From assembly GCA_947066105.1 (NCBI GenBank), contig CAMSYM010000002.1:1-64000 (forward strand): 64,000 bases of DNA, given 5' to 3'. This DNA comes from an uncultured Clostridia bacterium (GTDB lineage: Bacteria > Bacillota > Clostridia > Christensenellales > Pumilibacteraceae). Positions 7,738 through 15,946 of the stretch are shown here, one piece after another (position 1 is the stretch's first letter; every line of letters starts with the position of its first letter). Made by a program: the position numbers and the translations under genes. A model generated the notes under the pieces. The model was not told the origin of the DNA and did no database searches. It was given only the letters and a program-made list of their open reading frames with translations.

Positions 7738-8625
7738 TTTTTTGTCCTACGTAGCAAGGCGTAGCCTTATTCTGAACAAGAGTAGCGTACCACCGTTTCT
7801 TGTCATTCTGAACAAGCGAAGCGCAGTGAAGAATCTCTACCTTATTAAATAAGGATGAGATTCTTCGCTACGCTCAGAATAGCCTGCGGCTGCTGCGTAG
7901 GACAAAAAGAGAATAGTGTATCACATATCACTCACCCCATCATCTCGACCGAAGTGCGCTATGCGCACGTAGTGGAGAGATCCAGGCGTAGCCGCACTAA
8001 TACTCAATCGACCATAATTCCGCATTCCTAATTCCTAATTCCGAATTACTCGTTCACTATGCGGCGGCTCGCCTTGATTTCTCGACTACGCTTCGCTCCG
8101 CTCGAAATGATGGGGGGTGTTAGTTGTGGATCACATTCTAATCAAGTATAGTAAAGCCGTTCCACTCTTCCCATCATCTCGACCGAATGAATGAGAGTAG
8201 CTTAACCACTCACCCCATCATCTCGACCGAAGTGCGCTATGCGCACGTAGTGGAGAGATCCAGGCGTCAGCCGCACATTACTCACTCACCGCGTAGCGGT
8301 CATCAATTCCGAATTCCGCATTCCGAATTACTTATCCACCTTGCGGCGGCTCGCCTTGATTTCTCGACTACGCTTCGCTTCGCTCGAAATGATAGGGGTG
8401 TTAGTTGTGGATCACATTCTAATCAAACATAGCAAAGCCGTTCCACTCTTCCCATCATCTCGACCAAGTAAGCGAGAGTAGCCAAATCAACTCACCCCAT
8501 CATCTCGACCGAAGTGCGCTATGCGCACGTAGTGGAGAGATCCAGGCGTAGCCGCACATTACTCTCTTACCGCGTAGCGGTCAATAATTCCGCTTTCCGA
8601 ATTCCTAATTCCGAATTTAATATGC
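7738..8625. repeat. Intergenic repeat block 1: fold-back element plus tandem 280-base units
   Basis: This 900-base gene-free stretch is made of dispersed repeats. From 7738 to 7914 is a long fold-back whose outer arms are GTCCTACGTAGCA and its near complement TGCTGCGTAGGAC, with an inner CATTCTGA/TCAGAAT-type stem. From 7930 follow two and a half direct copies of a unit of about 280 bases, starting near 7930, 8208 and 8490. Each contains the hairpin core read here as CATCATCTCGACCGAAGTGC (7938, 8216, 8498). The first two copies also carry a TTGATTTCTCGACTACGC segment. Spacers are runs of AATTCCGAATTCC-type words. Open frames across it are spurious. Confidence 0.85.
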
Positions 8626-8632
8626 TCGGTTC

Positions 8633-8661
8633 TTGACAAAACAGCAAAGTTGTATTATACT
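8633..8661 (+). promoter_or_regulatory. dnaX promoter (leaderless)
   Basis: TTGACA at 8633-8638, 17 bases, TATACT at 8656-8661, then six bases and the ATG at 8668. The start of transcription should coincide with the start codon. There is no Shine-Dalgarno. Confidence 0.8.
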
Positions 8662-8667
8662 GTTTGC

Positions 8668-10452
8668 ATGGCAACGCTTTACAGAAAATACAGGTCGCAA
8701 AGGTTCGAGGACGTAATAGGGCAAGACCCGATAATCACCACTCTTACAAACCAGATAAAGCTCGACAGGATAGGTCACGCGTATTTATTCACGGGCAGTC
8801 GCGGTGTGGGCAAAACGTCGTGCGCGCGCATTTTCGCGCGGGCGGTCAACTGCTTGCACCCCGTAAACGGAAGTCCGTGCGGCGAGTGCGAGGTCTGTAA
8901 AAAGCTTGCCGCCGATAGCGTCGATATAATCGAAATGGACGCGGCGAGCAACAACGGCGTGGACGACGCGCGCGATATCCGCGAAAAGGTCAAGTATCTG
9001 CCCGTGGCGTGCCGTTACAAAGTGTATATAATCGACGAAGTCCATATGCTTACGGGCGGAGCGTTCAACGCGTTGTTAAAGACGATAGAAGAACCGCCCG
9101 AACACGTGATATTCATACTCGCGACCACCGAGCCGCAAAAGCTTCCGCAAACCATACTTTCGCGTTGCATACGTTTTGATTTTAAGCTTGTGCCGACGGA
9201 TATACTCGCCAAGCACGTAGCCAAGATATACGACAGCGAGGGCATAAAATACACACTCGACGCTGTTGCGGAAATAGCGCGGTTGGGCGAAGGTTCGGTG
9301 CGCGACGCGCTGTCGGTAGCGGATACGCTCGCGAGCGCGGCGGAAACCGTCACCGCCGACGTGGTATTGACGTTGACGGGCGCGGGCGATTCGGGCGCGA
9401 TAGCCGAGTTGTTCGAGCGCACGGTCGCGCGTGATCTTAAAGGCGCGCTGGCATGCGTGGATAAGTTCGCAAAAAGCGGCAAGTCGATGAATGCGGTCAG
9501 CCGTCAACTCGTAGACTATACGCGTAACGTGCTTGTTGCCAAATCGGTCGGCAAGGACAGTGCGGCGACGCTCGTCAATGCGGACAAAGCCACGCTCGAA
9601 CGCATAATCGCCGCCGCGGACGCGTGCGATATGCGCGATATTTCCAACATGCTGGTCGAGCTGGGCGCGGCGGAAGGCGGGCTTAAATATTCGGTCAATC
9701 CGCGCGTGTTCTTGGAGACCGCGCTCGTCAAGCTCATTTACGGCGCGACCGTCACCGACGATCTGTTAAAACGAATATCCGCACTCGAAAGCAACTCCGC
9801 CGTTACGGCGGAGCAAAAAAAAAATAAAGTAAATCCACAGGCGCGGCAAAGCGCGTCGTCCGAGCGTATCGGCGCGTCCGACGACGCGAGATCGGAAACT
9901 CGCGCGCCGCTCGACGAATATCCCGAACCCGCGCCGTCGCCCGACGAATGGGTAGAGCCGCCGTTCGAGCCGTATCCCGAACAGCAGTGTTCCGCGCCGC
10001 GATCCGCGCCGGCGTTTGCCGACGATCCGCGCGGTGTGTCGACGCGCGCGCCCGTATACGATACGAGCGGAATATCGCCCGACCGTGCGGACGAGGGCGA
10101 GTTTTGGCATTTGCAGGCGGTAGCGCAAGCGGGTTTGGAATTGCTCGGCAAGATCGCGCGGACATTGCGTAAAAACCCGTCGCCCGCGTCGGTGCGCGCG
10201 CGTCAGCTTTTGTCGCGCGGCATATCGGTAAAGGAACGCGACGAGTTTATAGGCTTTGTCACGCCCGACGAAAGCTATTTGTCGATGGGCGAGCCTGCGG
10301 TATTGCAAACGCTTAACGAAGTTCTCGATACGCTCGGCATAAAAAAGCGCGCGCGCATAGAGCGTACCGACGACGATCTTTACGAGGAAGATTTATTGCG
10401 CGCGGCGCAGTTGTTCGGTAAAGACAACGTCGTGCCTAAGGCATCGGCATAG
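8668..10452 (+). CDS. dnaX: DNA polymerase III subunit gamma/tau
   Basis: This 594-residue clamp-loader ATPase has Walker A FTGSRGVGKT at 41-50, zinc cysteines Cys62, Cys71, Cys74 and Cys77, Walker B VYIIDEVHML at 119-128, and the SRC sensor at 165-167. Domain III ends near residue 365. A low-complexity Pro/Glu linker and a tau-specific C-terminus follow. The start at 8668 is fixed by the promoter at 8633-8661. At residue 383 there is a run of ten A's, and both alternative frames stop within 18 bases. This is the place where other bacteria make the short gamma form by slippage or frameshifting; here gamma would be about 386 residues. nadE follows seven bases downstream, probably cotranscribed. 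Confidence 0.97.
   Translation: MATLYRKYRSQRFEDVIGQDPIITTLTNQIKLDRIGHAYLFTGSRGVGKTSCARIFARAVNCLHPVNGSPCGECEVCKKLAADSVDIIEMDAASNNGVDDARDIREKVKYLPVACRYKVYIIDEVHMLTGGAFNALLKTIEEPPEHVIFILATTEPQKLPQTILSRCIRFDFKLVPTDILAKHVAKIYDSEGIKYTLDAVAEIARLGEGSVRDALSVADTLASAAETVTADVVLTLTGAGDSGAIAELFERTVARDLKGALACVDKFAKSGKSMNAVSRQLVDYTRNVLVAKSVGKDSAATLVNADKATLERIIAAADACDMRDISNMLVELGAAEGGLKYSVNPRVFLETALVKLIYGATVTDDLLKRISALESNSAVTAEQKKNKVNPQARQSASSERIGASDDARSETRAPLDEYPEPAPSPDEWVEPPFEPYPEQQCSAPRSAPAFADDPRGVSTRAPVYDTSGISPDRADEGEFWHLQAVAQAGLELLGKIARTLRKNPSPASVRARQLLSRGISVKERDEFIGFVTPDESYLSMGEPAVLQTLNEVLDTLGIKKRARIERTDDDLYEEDLLRAAQLFGKDNVVPKASA
9815..9832 (+). promoter_or_regulatory. A10 slippage/frameshift site in dnaX
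   Basis: Ten consecutive A's (9815-9824) are read as Q-K-K-N in frame. One extra A, or a -1 ribosomal slip, gives TAA at 9825-9827. Loss of one A, or a +1 slip, gives TAA at 9830-9832. Either event ends translation just after domain III and yields a gamma-like product. Confidence 0.65.
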
Positions 10453-10459
10453 GAGCAGC

Positions 10460-12274
10460 ATGAAATACGGAATTGTCAAGTGCGCGGCGGTCACGCCGCA
10501 TATCAAGGTTTGCGACACAGCGTATAACGCGAAAGCAGTTATCGCCAAAATAGCCGAGCTTAAAGCGCACGGCGTCGAGATAGCCGTGTTTCCCGAACTG
10601 TGCGTCACCGGTTATTCCGCCATGGACATGTTTTTCACTCGCGAGCTTTTGGACGGCGCGGTCGACGCCGTAAAGCGCATAGCGCGCGCCGTACCCGAAA
10701 ATATGCTCGCGTTTGTCGGCGCGCCGATAGCGCACGACGGCAGGCTGTATAACTGCGCGGTTGGCATGTCGGCGGGCAAGGTGTTGGGAATAACGCCCAA
10801 GACCGAGCTTCCCGATTACGGCGAATTTTTTGAAACGCGGTACTTTACGCCCGCATTCGACGGGACGGAAACTTGCGCGCAATTGTGCGCGCCTATCGGC
10901 AACGTGCTGTACGAGTGCGCGGGTACGGCATTGACGGTCGGGTGCGAGATATGCGAGGATATGTGGTCTGACGCGCCGCCGAGCGTAGAGCTTGCGCGGG
11001 CGGGCGCGACGGTGATAGTCAATCTTTCGGCATCCGCCGAAGTAGTCGGCAAGCCCGAATATCGTAAGCTGTTGATCGCGGGTGCGTCGGGCAGACTTCA
11101 CTGCGGATATATCTACGCCGATGCGGGCGAGGGCGAATCGACCACCGACGTTGTGTTTTCGGGGCATAACGTCATAGCCGAAAACGGCGGGGTCGTCGCC
11201 GAGAGCGCGCCGTTCGGCGCAGGGCTTGCGGTCGCCGATATAGACGTGCAAAAGCTCGATTGCGAGCGGCGCAAGATAGGCGTCAAGCGCGCAAATAAAA
11301 ATTTTGCGGTAGTTCCGTTCGCTTTGGGCGACGGGCTTGCGCTCGAACGCGCGCCCGAACGGTATCCGTTTTTGCCGAGCGCGGACGAAAGCGCGCAACG
11401 CGCCGAAATTATACTCGAAATGCAGGCGCGCGGGCTTAAAACGCGGTTCGACTCGGTAAAAAGCAAGACCGCGGTCATAGGTATATCGGGCGGACTCGAC
11501 TCGACGCTCGCGTTGTTGGTCGCGTGCCGTGCGGTCGATAAGAAAAAGATCGTCGCGGTCACCATGCCGTGCTTCGGTACGTCGGAAAAGACAAAGAGCA
11601 ATGCGCACGCGCTGTGCGACGCGCTGGGAATATATCTGCGAACGATAGATATAAAGCGTACCGTCGAAAGTCATTTGGCGGATATAGATCACGCGGATAC
11701 CGACGTGACGTTCGAGAACGCGCAGGCGCGCACGCGCACGATGACGCTGTTCGATATAGCCAATAAAACGTGCGGGTTGGTGGTCGGCACGGGCGATCTA
11801 AGCGAGCTTGCGCTGGGCTGGGCGACGTATAACGGCGATCACATGTCGTCTTACGGCGTGAATGCCGGCGTGCCTAAAACGCTCGTCAAAATGCTGGTGC
11901 GGCACGAAGGCGAAAGACTGGGCGGCGCTGTCGCGAAAGCGGTCGACGCTGTTTTGACCACCGAAATTTCGCCCGAACTTTTGCCGCCCGAAAAGGGCAA
12001 GATCGCGCAAAAGACGGAAAGCATACTCGGCAAGTACGATCTTTTGGACTTTATAATCTATTATTATTGCAGATTCGGGTTCGAGCGCGAAAAGATAGAG
12101 TTTTTGCTCAAAGCGGCGTTTTGCGACGTGTCGCAGGCGGAACTCGATAAAGCGGTCGATACGTTTTATAAGCGGTTCGCCGCCGCGCAATTCAAGCGGT
12201 CGTGCTTGCCAGACGGCGTTAAGATAGGCTCGGTGTCGTTCTCGCCGCGTTCGGATTGGCGCATGCCGAGCTGA
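10460..12274 (+). CDS. nadE: Glutamine-dependent NAD+ synthetase
   Basis: This 604-residue two-domain enzyme makes NAD from deamido-NAD, ATP and glutamine. The N-terminal nitrilase-type glutaminase domain has the catalytic Glu in FPELCVTGYS (about residue 46) and the nucleophile Cys region VGCEICEDMW. The C-terminal synthetase domain has the PP-loop SGGLDST near residue 341 and the GTGDLSELALGWATYNGDH segment that binds the adenylate. Length is slightly below the 640-680 residues of many homologues. AGGAG precedes ATG. It follows dnaX closely. No terminator is visible; a repeat block starts a few bases after the stop. Confidence 0.95.
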   Translation: MKYGIVKCAAVTPHIKVCDTAYNAKAVIAKIAELKAHGVEIAVFPELCVTGYSAMDMFFTRELLDGAVDAVKRIARAVPENMLAFVGAPIAHDGRLYNCAVGMSAGKVLGITPKTELPDYGEFFETRYFTPAFDGTETCAQLCAPIGNVLYECAGTALTVGCEICEDMWSDAPPSVELARAGATVIVNLSASAEVVGKPEYRKLLIAGASGRLHCGYIYADAGEGESTTDVVFSGHNVIAENGGVVAESAPFGAGLAVADIDVQKLDCERRKIGVKRANKNFAVVPFALGDGLALERAPERYPFLPSADESAQRAEIILEMQARGLKTRFDSVKSKTAVIGISGGLDSTLALLVACRAVDKKKIVAVTMPCFGTSEKTKSNAHALCDALGIYLRTIDIKRTVESHLADIDHADTDVTFENAQARTRTMTLFDIANKTCGLVVGTGDLSELALGWATYNGDHMSSYGVNAGVPKTLVKMLVRHEGERLGGAVAKAVDAVLTTEISPELLPPEKGKIAQKTESILGKYDLLDFIIYYYCRFGFEREKIEFLLKAAFCDVSQAELDKAVDTFYKRFAAAQFKRSCLPDGVKIGSVSFSPRSDWRMPS

Positions 12275-12289
12275 CCGCGTAGAATGCGG

Positions 12290-12610
12290 AATTAAATGGC
12301 AATTAAGAATTCATAATGCATAATACGTAATGATTGTCAACTAAGTATTAGTGCGGCTGACGCTTGGATCTCTCCACTACACTCGCTGACGCTCGTTTCG
12401 GTCGAGATGATGGGTGGGGTGGTTGGGCTTATTCTTTTGTCATTTCGAGCGTAGCGAGAAATCTCATCATTATTAAAAATAGGTAGAGATTCTTCACCGC
12501 GCTACGCTTGTTCGGAATAAGGCTACGCCTTGCTACGTAGGACAAAAAGTAGACCACTGCGTTACGCTTGTAAAAAATAAGACGTTGCATTGCTACGTAT
12601 AAAAACAACA
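12290..12610. repeat. Intergenic repeat block 2
   Basis: The 410-base gap between nadE and cysK (convergent) holds AATTAAG/AATTCATAATGC-type words. A hairpin core copy lies at 12367-12413 (GATCTCTCCACTACACTCGC to GGTCGAGATGATGGG). A second-family fold-back lies at about 12436-12548, ending GTAGGACAAAAAG. From 12550 to 12684 I see only A/T-rich sequence and no gene. Confidence 0.8.
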
Positions 12611-12684
12611 GTGTGTTTTATTCGTTAGTAATATTATTCGCATTGCAGTGTATGACGAATAATATCCCGCTAAACGTTTATATG

Positions 12685-13608
12685 TTAGGAAAATAATTTC
12701 GTCGAATAGTATCTGTCGGCGGAGTCGGGCATGAGCGCGACTATCGTTTTGCCTTTATTCTCGACGCGTTTTGCGAGCGTTGTCGCGGCGAACAATGCCG
12801 CGCCCGACGATATGCCCGCAAGCACGCCGTCCGTCTTGCCGAGCGTTTGCGCCGCCGTTACCGCGTCGTCGTCGCCTACCGTTATTACTTCGTCGTAAAC
12901 CGTCGTGTCCAGGGTTTGCGGCACGAAGCCCGCGCCTATGCCTTGTATGCCGTGCGCGCCCGCTCTGCCTTGCGAAAGCACGGGAGAGTTTGCGGGTTCT
13001 ACCGCGATGATCTTAATATCGGGATTTTTTTCTTTGAGAAATTTGCCGACGCCGCTTACCGTGCCGCCCGTGCCGACGCCCGCTACAAATACGTCGAGTT
13101 TGCCGTCCGTGTCGCGCCATATCTCCGGTCCCGTAGCGCGGTAGTGCGCATCGGGATTTGCGGGGTTGACAAACTGCCCGGCAATTATGCCGTCAAGCTC
13201 TTTGGAAAGCTCGGACGCTTTTTTTATCGCGCCGTTCATGCCGTCCTTGCCGTCGGTCAGTACGACTTGCGCGCCGTACGCTTTGATCAAATTGATGCGC
13301 TCGGCGCTCATATTGTCAGGCATCGTGACTATCAGCTTGTAGCCGCGCGCCGCCGCGACCGCCGCAAGTCCTATGCCCGTATTGCCGCTGGTCGGCTCTA
13401 TTATCGTTCCGCCCTTTTTAAGCGCGCCGCGGTTTTCGGCGTCGGTTATTATCGACAGCGCGACGCGGTCCTTTACCGAGCCTGCGGGGTTGAGATATTC
13501 GAGCTTTAACAACAGCCGCGCGTCAAGCCCTTTGGCGGCGGTATAGCCCGTTGCGTACAGCAACGGTGTGTTTCCTATAAGCTCTGTTACTGAATTTAAA
13601 ATTTTCAT
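12685..13608 (-). CDS. cysK: Cysteine synthase A
   Basis: This 307-residue PLP enzyme converts O-acetylserine and sulfide to cysteine. The PLP lysine lies in NPAGSVKDR (Lys46), the substrate loop is EPTSGNTGIG, and the phosphate-binding glycine loop is GVGTGGTVSG. QFVNPANPDAHY is also typical of CysK. Length is standard. I start at 13608 (MKILNSVTELIGNTPLL, with GGAG upstream) because the longer frame would run through the divergent gene and adds no conserved sequence. It is divergent from a leaderless small gene only 46 bases away. Confidence 0.95.
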   Translation of the reverse strand: MKILNSVTELIGNTPLLYATGYTAAKGLDARLLLKLEYLNPAGSVKDRVALSIITDAENRGALKKGGTIIEPTSGNTGIGLAAVAAARGYKLIVTMPDNMSAERINLIKAYGAQVVLTDGKDGMNGAIKKASELSKELDGIIAGQFVNPANPDAHYRATGPEIWRDTDGKLDVFVAGVGTGGTVSGVGKFLKEKNPDIKIIAVEPANSPVLSQGRAGAHGIQGIGAGFVPQTLDTTVYDEVITVGDDDAVTAAQTLGKTDGVLAGISSGAALFAATTLAKRVENKGKTIVALMPDSADRYYSTKLFS

Positions 13609-13642
13609 ATCGGCTCCGCGATTGTGATTTGATTTCGACGCA

Positions 13643-13648
13643 TATAAT
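13643..13648 (+). promoter_or_regulatory. -10 box of the 79-residue protein gene (leaderless)
   Basis: A perfect TATAAT lies exactly six bases before the ATG at 13655. The -35 is poor (TTGTGA with a 15-base spacer). There is no ribosome site, as expected for a leaderless message. Confidence 0.6.
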
Positions 13649-13654
13649 AATCGT

Positions 13655-13894
13655 ATGCAAAGATTGGATATTTCGGTCGTCGAGCTGGTCGACGAAAACG
13701 GCGAAGTCACGCCGATGTACGTCGCCAAGGACGGCAAGTATTATTGCGTGGATAAAGTTCTCGGCGTTACACGACACGCGCCCGACGTGGCGTGCATTTC
13801 GCCCATGCGCTACGATTGCGTTATCGAAGGTAAGCGTAAAACGATCTATAAGGACTCGCACCCGTCCAATAAATGGTTTTCCGTCGTGAAGTAG
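13655..13894 (+). CDS. Conserved-looking small protein of unknown function
   Basis: This 79-residue protein is rich in beta-type residues (ISVVELVDENGEV, PMYVAKDGKYYCVDKVL), with the ending HPSNKWFSVVK. It has no membrane segment or signal peptide. Codon use matches host genes, and a TATAAT box six bases before the ATG supports expression. I do not recognise the family. The small beta-barrel look (DGKYYCVDKVL) could fit a KOW/SH3-like fold, which is speculation. The stop codon TAG is the first part of a G8 tract (13894-13901). Confidence 0.65.
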   Translation: MQRLDISVVELVDENGEVTPMYVAKDGKYYCVDKVLGVTRHAPDVACISPMRYDCVIEGKRKTIYKDSHPSNKWFSVVK

Positions 13895-14100
13895 GGGGGG
13901 GAGAATTCGGAATTAGGAATTAATGACCGCTACGCGGTGAGAGAGTAATTAATGTGCGGCTGACGCCTGGATCTCTCCGCTACGTGCGCAAGCGCACTTC
14001 GGTCTAGATGATGGGGGCGGTTTTGCTATACATGATTAAAAGAGATACACAACCAATACACACATTATTTCAAACGTAATGTAAGCGCGGGGGAAAGATC
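13895..14100. repeat. Intergenic repeat block 3
   Basis: It opens with a G8 tract and GAATTCGGAATTAGG words, then TGACCGCTACGCGGTGA. A hairpin core copy follows at 13968-14015 with the perfectly pairing inner arms GTGCGC/GCGCAC. The rest to 14166 is A/T-rich and holds the 3' side of the ABC exporter operon. I see no terminator hairpin for that operon. Confidence 0.75.
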
Positions 14101-14166
14101 AATGCGATTCGACGCATATTTATCAAACCGACGGTCGTTACGCATTCCCGATGCCGAATCCTATTG

Positions 14167-15945
14167 TCAGCTTTTGGCGAATTGCGCTTTGTACAGCTCG
14201 GCGTACGCGCCGTTTTTGGCGAGCAGTTCTTTATGCGTGCCGCGCTCGATTATCTTGCCTGCGTCCATGACGAGGATCATGTCGGCGTTGACTATCGTCG
14301 ACAGTCGGTGCGCGACGACGAACCCCGTTTTCTTTTTGCCGTTCGCGGGGCGCAACAGCTTGTCGAAAGCGTCCTGAACTTTACGTTCCGTGCGTGTGTC
14401 GATATTGCTGGTCGCTTCGTCGAGTATAAGCATCGGCGGGTCTACGAGCATTATCCGCGCGATGTTTATAAGCTGTTTTTGTCCTTGCGAAATGCCGTCG
14501 CCGTCGTCTATCACAGTGTCGTAGCCGTTGGGCAAGCGTCGGATAAACCCGTCGATGTGCGCGGCTTTTGCGGCGGCTGTCACTTGCTCGTCGGTCGCGT
14601 CGGGCTTGCCGTATGCTATATTGTCGCGCACCGTGCCTTTAAACACCCAACTGTCCTGCAATACCATGCCGAAGTTTTTGCGCACGCTGCTGCGACTGAA
14701 TCGCGCCGCGTCGTCGCCGCCCAACAGTATTTGACCGTCGTCGGGGTCGTAGAATCGCATCAACAGATTGATGAGCGTCGTTTTGCCGCAACCTGTTCGC
14801 CCGACTATCGCGACGAGCGTGCCGTTGGGTACTTTAACGTTCATGTCGCGAATGAGCGGTCTTTCGGGATCGTACGAAAAGTCGAGATCCTTTATTTCGA
14901 TCGAATTGCAATTCGTCAATTGTTCGCCCGTGTCGTCCTGCGGCGGCATATCCGCGAGATCGAGTATGCGGTGCGCGGCGGCGAGCGACGTTTGAAACTC
15001 GGTGATAACGCCCGTTATCTCGTTGAGCGGGCGGGCGAACTGATTGGCGTATAATAAGAGCTGGGTTATGCCGCCTATCGAAACGACCTTGCCCATAAAA
15101 CCGCCCGCGCCCGTTATTGCGAAAACCGTACCCATTACGGCGACTACCGCATATACGAGCGAGTTGATGAGCCGCGTCGACGGGTTGACGAGCGACGAGT
15201 AGAAAGTCGCTTTGAACCCGCACGTTTTAAGCTCGTCGTTTATAACGCCGAAGTCGCGTTCGGCGCACGGCGAATAGCCGTAGGCGGCGATGACCGCGCG
15301 GTTGCGCACCGTTTCGTCGGTCTTGGCGTACAGCTCGCCGCGCACGCGCGTTTGTTCGGTAAAGTATTTATGCGTGCCGCGCGCGACGAAATACGATACC
15401 AACAGCGACAGCGGGGTGAGCGCCGCGACGGCGAGCGCGATCCACGGACTGATAAGTATCATGAATACGAGCGTGCCGATTATAGTCACTACGCCCGTGA
15501 ATATCTGCGTCGAACCCTGCACTATGCCGTCGGCTATTTGGTCTGCGTCCACCGAAATGCGTGCGGCGAGATCGCCTTGCGAGCGCGCGTCTATGTCTTT
15601 GAGCGGCGCGTCTACGATAGCCGCAAAGCCGTCGCGCCGCGCGTCGCGCACCGTCAGATGCGCCGCGCGTTGCGCGCAAAGATTCATAAGCCATTGAAAC
15701 AGCATCACCGCCGCTATCAGCCCCGCAAGCACGCACAGATATACGGCGAGCTTGCCGAAGTCGACGTTGTTTATTTCGACTATGCAATCGACGGCGTTGC
15801 CTATCACGACAGGCGTGAACAGCATCGCGGCGGACGATATCACCGCGCATAAAAACGCGAAAGCCAATAATCCCGCATGCGGTTTCAAATATTTCATCAG
15901 GCGACCGAGCGTCGCCGCGTTCTTTTTGTTTTTTGTCTTTGCCAT
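14167..15945 (-). CDS. ABC exporter half-transporter, catalytically canonical subunit
   Basis: About 592 residues: an N-terminal six-helix exporter membrane domain, then a nucleotide-binding domain. That domain has Walker A VGRTGCGKTTL, signature SQGQKQL and Walker B MLILDEATSNID with the catalytic Glu intact. It resembles the multidrug/lipid half-transporter family. The start is ATG 15945 (MAKTKNKK), one base after the stop of the upstream subunit; an in-frame GTG at 15954 would overlap that stop. Together with the upstream gene it forms a heterodimer. The substrate cannot be told from sequence. Confidence 0.9.
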   Translation of the reverse strand: MAKTKNKKNAATLGRLMKYLKPHAGLLAFAFLCAVISSAAMLFTPVVIGNAVDCIVEINNVDFGKLAVYLCVLAGLIAAVMLFQWLMNLCAQRAAHLTVRDARRDGFAAIVDAPLKDIDARSQGDLAARISVDADQIADGIVQGSTQIFTGVVTIIGTLVFMILISPWIALAVAALTPLSLLVSYFVARGTHKYFTEQTRVRGELYAKTDETVRNRAVIAAYGYSPCAERDFGVINDELKTCGFKATFYSSLVNPSTRLINSLVYAVVAVMGTVFAITGAGGFMGKVVSIGGITQLLLYANQFARPLNEITGVITEFQTSLAAAHRILDLADMPPQDDTGEQLTNCNSIEIKDLDFSYDPERPLIRDMNVKVPNGTLVAIVGRTGCGKTTLINLLMRFYDPDDGQILLGGDDAARFSRSSVRKNFGMVLQDSWVFKGTVRDNIAYGKPDATDEQVTAAAKAAHIDGFIRRLPNGYDTVIDDGDGISQGQKQLINIARIMLVDPPMLILDEATSNIDTRTERKVQDAFDKLLRPANGKKKTGFVVAHRLSTIVNADMILVMDAGKIIERGTHKELLAKNGAYAELYKAQFAKS

Positions 15946-15946
15946 A

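Noticed and set aside
8187-8432. Open frame of 81 codons in repeat block 1, and similar frames in other blocks (for example at 27547, 30684 and 51271)
   Set aside because: They translate the dispersed repeats, giving phrases such as 'LDFSTTLRFARNDR' that depend only on repeat sequence. They have no ribosome sites and recur wherever the repeats do.
7930-8625. Tandem repeats considered as a CRISPR array
   Set aside because: Units are about 280 bases with internally related content, not short identical repeats with unique spacers, and no cas genes are present.
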